Below are positions 7,995 to 10,414 of a stretch of DNA of 10,414 nt, piece by piece. Each line of letters opens with the position of its first letter. Position 1 is the stretch's first letter. The notes below the pieces were generated by a model. That model was given only the letters and a program-made list of their open reading frames with translations, made no database searches and had not been told where the DNA came from. The DNA comes from an uncultured Porphyromonadaceae bacterium (GTDB lineage Bacteria; Bacteroidota; Bacteroidia; Bacteroidales; Muribaculaceae). The position numbers were made by a program, and so were the translations under genes. Location of the stretch: NCBI GenBank assembly GCA_900546835.1, contig UREH01000082.1, positions 1-10,414 of the forward strand. Direction: 5' to 3'.

Positions 7995-8080
7995 GACATT
8001 TTTTCCCAATTAATGTGCATAACAGCACAGAAAGTTGCGCATTGAGGGCCGATACGCTGTGTATCGGAAAAATCAGGAAT

Positions 8081-9130
8081 TCAGACGGCGGAACATTTGA
8101 GGGCGAGGCCCGTGCGCTCCGACAGTCCGAAAAGGAGATTCATGCAGTGCACGGCCGTGCCGGCGGCTCCCTTGAGAAGATTGTCGGCCACAGCCGTGAG
8201 GCGCAGACGCGGAGATGCGCTCATGGCCGAAGTAGGATCGTCGGTCGAAGGATATTCGAGATAAATCAGACATTTGTTGGTATTGGCCACATCGGCTATT
8301 ACCGGACGGACATCAACGGGATAGGTGAAATTATGGTCGTCGTAGGCCTCTGCAAAAAGACGCTTCAACTCGGGAAGGCCAAGGGTACAAGGCACGTCGA
8401 CAACCGCACGCATTCCACGCGACATAGAGGCATCGCGGCTTAGCGAGATGCTTACAGGCGCGCCGAATCCCTGCTGAATCTGCCGCAGGCACGCGGCTGT
8501 CTCGACCGAGGCGGCCTCAGTATCGGGACGGAACTCCTGTGGAGCCACCGGATCGAGGCGAGTGGAGGCAACATAGCCTGCATTGGCGCCGAGCTCACTG
8601 CCGTAGGGCGACGCCACGCGCACCGGAGTTTCAACGGCGGCCATTGTAAGAGCCACGTCGATGGGCATCTGCCCCAGCAGGGAATTTTTCGCAAGCGGAA
8701 ACAACGCGAGTTCCACCGCCGTCGCAGCAGCCGACGGGATAGAAGCCCTCGTGGCACCGCGCACCATCGCCTTGCGATTGAATTCCGGAAATCCGTAGAC
8801 CATGGCCATGCCGCCCGACCGGAACGCTCCCGTGAGGTCGACAACCCGCACCTCGGCTGCCGTACATGCCGCATCGTTGTCAGCCATCCATTTGCGCGCC
8901 ATCCACGGCTCTCCGCAGAGAAACACCATATTGTGGCCGTCGAGGTCCAGACGCGATGAGATCTCAAGGTCGGTATCGCCCACAAGGCCGCGATGAACCG
9001 CATCCACGCGGTTTCCGGCCTCGGATTCAGAGGCCACCGTAAGGATTTCCACGTCGGGATGGTTGATCAATATTCTTATCAGTTCGCCGGCTGTAGAGCT
9101 TTCGCCGCCGAGTATTCCAACTTTTATCAT
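8081..9130 (-). CDS. argC: ArgC-like protein (N-acyl-gamma-glutamyl-phosphate reductase family), catalytic residues missing
   Basis: A 349-residue cytoplasmic protein clearly related to Bacteroidetes ArgC, which reduces the N-acyl-glutamyl phosphate (N-succinyl in Bacteroides) in arginine synthesis. Matching parts are the NADP-binding start VGILGGESSTAGELIRIL (4-21, with the second half of the glycine motif altered), VVDLTGAFR (96-104), YGFPEFNR (112-119), TNKCLIYLE (284-292) and the C-terminal block DNLLKGAAGTAVHCMNL (316-332) ending in LKCSAV. The active-site motif NPGCYAT reads IPSAAAT (131-137), so the catalytic Cys is Ala134. The region holding the catalytic His (HxHVPEI in Bacteroides) reads EAASVET (205-211), with Ala207 at the His position. 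The GSTGAG loop is also lost near 163-169. The frame is intact throughout and the rest is well kept, so this is not simple decay. Reductase activity is doubtful. It could be a regulatory or structural paralogue. It has its own promoter and reads toward the exopolysaccharide genes without a clear terminator. Confidence 0.85.
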   Translation of the reverse strand: MIKVGILGGESSTAGELIRILINHPDVEILTVASESEAGNRVDAVHRGLVGDTDLEISSRLDLDGHNMVFLCGEPWMARKWMADNDAACTAAEVRVVDLTGAFRSGGMAMVYGFPEFNRKAMVRGATRASIPSAAATAVELALFPLAKNSLLGQMPIDVALTMAAVETPVRVASPYGSELGANAGYVASTRLDPVAPQEFRPDTEAASVETAACLRQIQQGFGAPVSISLSRDASMSRGMRAVVDVPCTLGLPELKRLFAEAYDDHNFTYPVDVRPVIADVANTNKCLIYLEYPSTDDPTSAMSASPRLRLTAVADNLLKGAAGTAVHCMNLLFGLSERTGLALKCSAV

Positions 9131-9226
9131 ATCGCTAAAGTACTTGTAGATAAGGCACCCTACAGGTCTGGTCGAACGCCTTCATCAGAGAAAATCATTC
9201 ATACCTTTCCTAAATGACTTCGATTG

Positions 9227-9257
9227 CAAAAATAAGCATTATTCCGCTAATTGCAAA
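9227..9257 (-). promoter_or_regulatory. Bacteroidetes-type promoter of the ArgC-like gene
   Basis: On the minus strand, TTTG (9257-9254) is followed after 19 bp by TATTTTTG (9234-9227). This is the full TTTG-N19-TAnnTTTG arrangement of the Bacteroidetes primary sigma promoter. Transcription would start near 9221-9223, leaving a leader of about 92 bases before the ATG at 9130. No clear riboswitch or ArgR box was recognised in that leader. Confidence 0.75.
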
Positions 9258-9278
9258 CCAAGCGCCATGGAAACACAT

Positions 9279-9321
9279 AAAAACAAGCAAGGCTGTCATC
9301 CCGACAGCCTTGCTTGTTTTT
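9279..9321. terminator. Symmetric (bidirectional) terminator inside the argC/regulator spacer
   Basis: Perfect 19-bp inverted repeat AAAAACAAGCAAGGCTGTC (9279-9297) and its complement (9303-9321) with loop ATCCC. A-rich and T-rich ends on both sides make it work in either direction. Both neighbouring genes point away from it, so it does not end either of them. It most likely ends the short minus-strand transcript proposed here and insulates the two divergent genes. Confidence 0.88.
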
Positions 9322-9357
9322 ATCTTTAACCTTAAATCTAATACCATGAAAAAACAC
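9279..9357 (-). ncRNA. Candidate small RNA, about 80 nt
   Basis: A TAnnTTTG box (9369-9362) on the minus strand predicts a transcript starting near 9357. It would run through a non-structured A/U-rich 5' part containing GGTATTAGATTTAAGG (9345-9330) and end at the strong 19-bp terminator hairpin. Promoter and terminator are only about 80 bases apart with no convincing reading frame between, which is the layout of a small RNA gene. I have the impression that the 5' sequence resembles short elements recurring in other Bacteroidales spacers, but I cannot assign an Rfam family. It may instead be an abortive leader of unknown use. Confidence 0.42.
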
Positions 9358-9361
9358 AGTG

Positions 9362-9369
9362 CAAATATA
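9362..9369 (-). promoter_or_regulatory. Candidate -7 box for the small RNA
   Basis: The minus strand reads TATATTTG, an exact TAnnTTTG match, directly before the candidate small RNA. There is no TTTG at 19-21 bp spacing. Instead, a TGTTTA motif of the nearby cluster (9389-9384 on the minus strand) lies in roughly the -30 region, which may mean activator-dependent use. Confidence 0.5.
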
Positions 9370-9383
9370 GTAATTATACCTTC

Positions 9384-9439
9384 TAAACACGGGGCACGCC
9401 GGTTTGTTCGGACAATATCCGTGTTTAACGTTGTTTAAC
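9384..9439. promoter_or_regulatory. Cluster of TGTTTA motifs, possible response-regulator operator
   Basis: TGTTTAAC occurs twice in direct repeat with a 10-base period (9422-9429 and 9432-9439). A third copy of the core lies in inverse orientation at 9384-9389, so that TAAACACGG (9384-9392) and CCGTGTTTA (9419-9427) form a perfect 9-bp inverted repeat with a 26-base gap. Direct repeats of 10-11 bases are the usual binding pattern of OmpR/PhoB regulators, and such a regulator is encoded 134 bases to the right. Autoregulation, control of the small RNA, or both are inferences. Confidence 0.4.
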
Positions 9440-9459
9440 ACTCGTAACAACCGCTATCC

Positions 9460-9481
9460 ATAAAATTAGTAGTAATTTTAT
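9460..9481 (+). promoter_or_regulatory. AT-rich palindrome overlapping a weak -7 box of the response regulator gene
   Basis: ATAAAATTA (9460-9468), four bases, TAATTTTAT (9473-9481) is a perfect 9-bp inverted repeat. Its right arm contains TAATTTTA (9473-9480), a one-mismatch match to TAnnTTTG. If used, transcription starts near 9485 with a leader of about 88 bases, and the TGTTTAAC repeats lie at about -46 to -63, a typical activator position. No better promoter box was found between 9440 and 9572. Confidence 0.35.
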
Positions 9482-9572
9482 CACACAATAAAGTACCTCC
9501 ACCGAAACACAGCCCCGATGCCGAGGCGAACGCTACGGAGGCTCAGACAAACGAAACCAACCACACAAATAA

Positions 9573-10283
9573 ATGAGAATAAGAATTCTTGTAATAGACG
9601 ACGAAGAGTCGTACTGCGAAGTGCTGAAACGCTCACTTGAACGCGAGGCCTACGATGTGGATACCGCCGACAGCGCGGAAACCGCCCTCGGCTACGATCT
9701 GTCGCTCTACCAGCTTATAATAGTCGACATCATGATGGAGCGTATCAGCGGCTTCGACTTCGCCAAACGGGTCCGCAGTAACCCTGCCACTGAAAAAATT
9801 CCCATTATATTCTGCTCCGTCCTCAACGGCGAGGACGAGACCGTGATGGGCCTGAACATCGGCGCCGACGACTATATCACCAAGCCTTTCGTAATCGGCG
9901 AGGTCATAGCTCGCGTACGAGCCGTATTGCGGCGTACGCAGGCCTCGGACCACGTGGTCTACAACATGCCGAAAGCCCAGTACGAGCCCGACATAACATT
10001 CAAGACCATGCGCCTGAACCGCAACGAGAAGACCTGCTACATCAATGGACAGGAAATTCCGCTGACGCGCAAGGAATTCGACCTGCTGCTGTTTTTCCTG
10101 GTGAACCGCGAACGCATCCATTCGCGCGAGGAGATAATGAGCCAGGTATGGGACAACGTCGAGGTAACCACACGCACCGTCGACACCAACCTCGCGCGCC
10201 TGCGCCAGAAAATCAAACCTTACGGAGCCAACATCGTGACCCGCACAGGATTCGGCTACGGCTTCCGCTCCGACGTCGACTGA
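9573..10283 (+). CDS. OmpR/PhoB-family response regulator
   Basis: A 236-residue two-component transcription factor. The receiver domain (about 3-121) has the acidic pair D9/D10, the phosphoacceptor D52 in LIIVDIMM, the conserved hydroxyl residue S82 and K104 in TKPF, all intact. The winged-helix DNA-binding domain (about 138-233) shows LTRKEFDLLLFF (164-175) before the recognition region, RTVDTNLARLRQKI (200-213) and the C-terminal wing GFGYGFR. The ATG at 9573 follows an A-rich stretch typical of Bacteroidetes starts; no Shine-Dalgarno sequence is seen. No histidine kinase lies within the window: the 5' side is a divergent spacer and only 131 bases remain on the 3' side, which do not open a kinase frame. 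It may therefore be an orphan regulator or have a distant partner. The target genes are unknown; the repeats just upstream are candidate sites. Confidence 0.93.
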   Translation: MRIRILVIDDEESYCEVLKRSLEREAYDVDTADSAETALGYDLSLYQLIIVDIMMERISGFDFAKRVRSNPATEKIPIIFCSVLNGEDETVMGLNIGADDYITKPFVIGEVIARVRAVLRRTQASDHVVYNMPKAQYEPDITFKTMRLNRNEKTCYINGQEIPLTRKEFDLLLFFLVNRERIHSREEIMSQVWDNVEVTTRTVDTNLARLRQKIKPYGANIVTRTGFGYGFRSDVD

Positions 10284-10414
10284 GATAAGTAACTGTTCAA
10301 AATTATTTATACTTTCCTGATCTAATTATTTCAACATTTCCGCGGTAAAATTTTCGATTCTTTTCCTCTCTTCATCAGTCGTGTAGACATCTACACTCCT
10401 TCTTCATCGCTGTC
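10284..10414. other. Non-coding or gene-remnant right edge
   Basis: No terminator with a T tract follows the response regulator. The stretch is AT-rich up to about 10330. A 16-base palindrome, GTGTAGACATCTACAC, lies at 10381-10396. On the minus strand a 25-codon open stretch (10403-10329) before a TAA (10328-10326) has protein-like composition, but a TGA closes it three codons from the window edge and it has no start codon. It may be the end of a broken or frameshifted gene beyond the edge, or chance. Confidence 0.3.

Noticed and set aside
8049..8067. 7-bp hairpin CCGATAC/GTATCGG just after the ArgC-like gene, considered as its terminator
   Set aside because: The stem is short, and on the minus strand it is followed by CCCTCAATG with no T tract. 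It is a possible weak structure only.
9131..9222. ArgR box or riboswitch in the leader of the ArgC-like gene
   Set aside because: A TGAAT-like half site is present, but there is no paired half at the right spacing and no riboswitch core I could recognise.
9346..9438. Possible 30-residue leader peptide (MKKHSANIVII...) on the plus strand
   Set aside because: It has a good-looking ATG context, but it lies beyond a strong terminator with no plus-strand promoter in between, and its region is better explained by the minus-strand promoter and the operator-like repeats. There is no run of codons for one amino acid to suggest attenuation.
1..10414. CRISPR arrays, tRNA/rRNA genes, insertion sequences, phage or defence genes
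   Set aside because: No regularly spaced repeats, no tRNA-like cloverleaf or rRNA segments, no transposase or integrase motifs were found on reading both strands.

Overview
The window looks like a chromosomal segment of a GC-rich member of the order Bacteroidales. Supporting signs are promoter boxes of the Bacteroidetes type (TAnnTTTG, once with a well-spaced TTTG upstream), A-rich translation starts without Shine-Dalgarno sequences, a family 92 glycosidase, and Bacteroidetes-style export lipoprotein and tyrosine autokinase genes. A gut Muribaculaceae-like organism is my best guess, but it is an inference from style and not a measurement.

Layout, left to right. Bases 1-250 are the end of fabD (fatty acid synthesis), closed by a strong terminator at 288-320. 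A secreted GH92 glycosidase with an N-terminal discoidin-like domain follows at 472-3213 (+). A structured convergent spacer (3214-3400) separates it from a three-gene minus-strand exopolysaccharide set, read right to left: a polyprenyl-phosphate sugar-1-phosphate transferase (7928-6789), a Wza-type outer-membrane export lipoprotein (6701-5877) and a Wzc-type copolymerase/tyrosine autokinase (5842-3401). These cover initiation on the lipid carrier, export through the outer membrane, and length/export control. No glycosyltransferases, flippase or polymerase lie in the window. Upstream of them, also on the minus strand, is an ArgC-like protein (9130-8081) with its own near-consensus promoter. 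It keeps the fold signatures of N-acyl-glutamyl-phosphate reductase but lacks the catalytic Cys and His. A 442-bp divergent spacer (9131-9572) then separates argC from an OmpR/PhoB-type response regulator (9573-10283, +).

The least ordinary parts are three. The ArgC-like protein appears to be a pseudoenzyme or a repurposed paralogue. The autokinase tail is a strict Tyr-Gly repeat encoded by a 6-bp tandem repeat. The argC/regulator spacer holds a self-contained promoter-plus-terminator unit (a likely small RNA, minus strand, about 9357-9279) next to a cluster of TGTTTA motifs and a perfect AT-rich palindrome that could be the operator of the adjacent response regulator. No CRISPR array, tRNA, rRNA, transposase or phage gene was seen.
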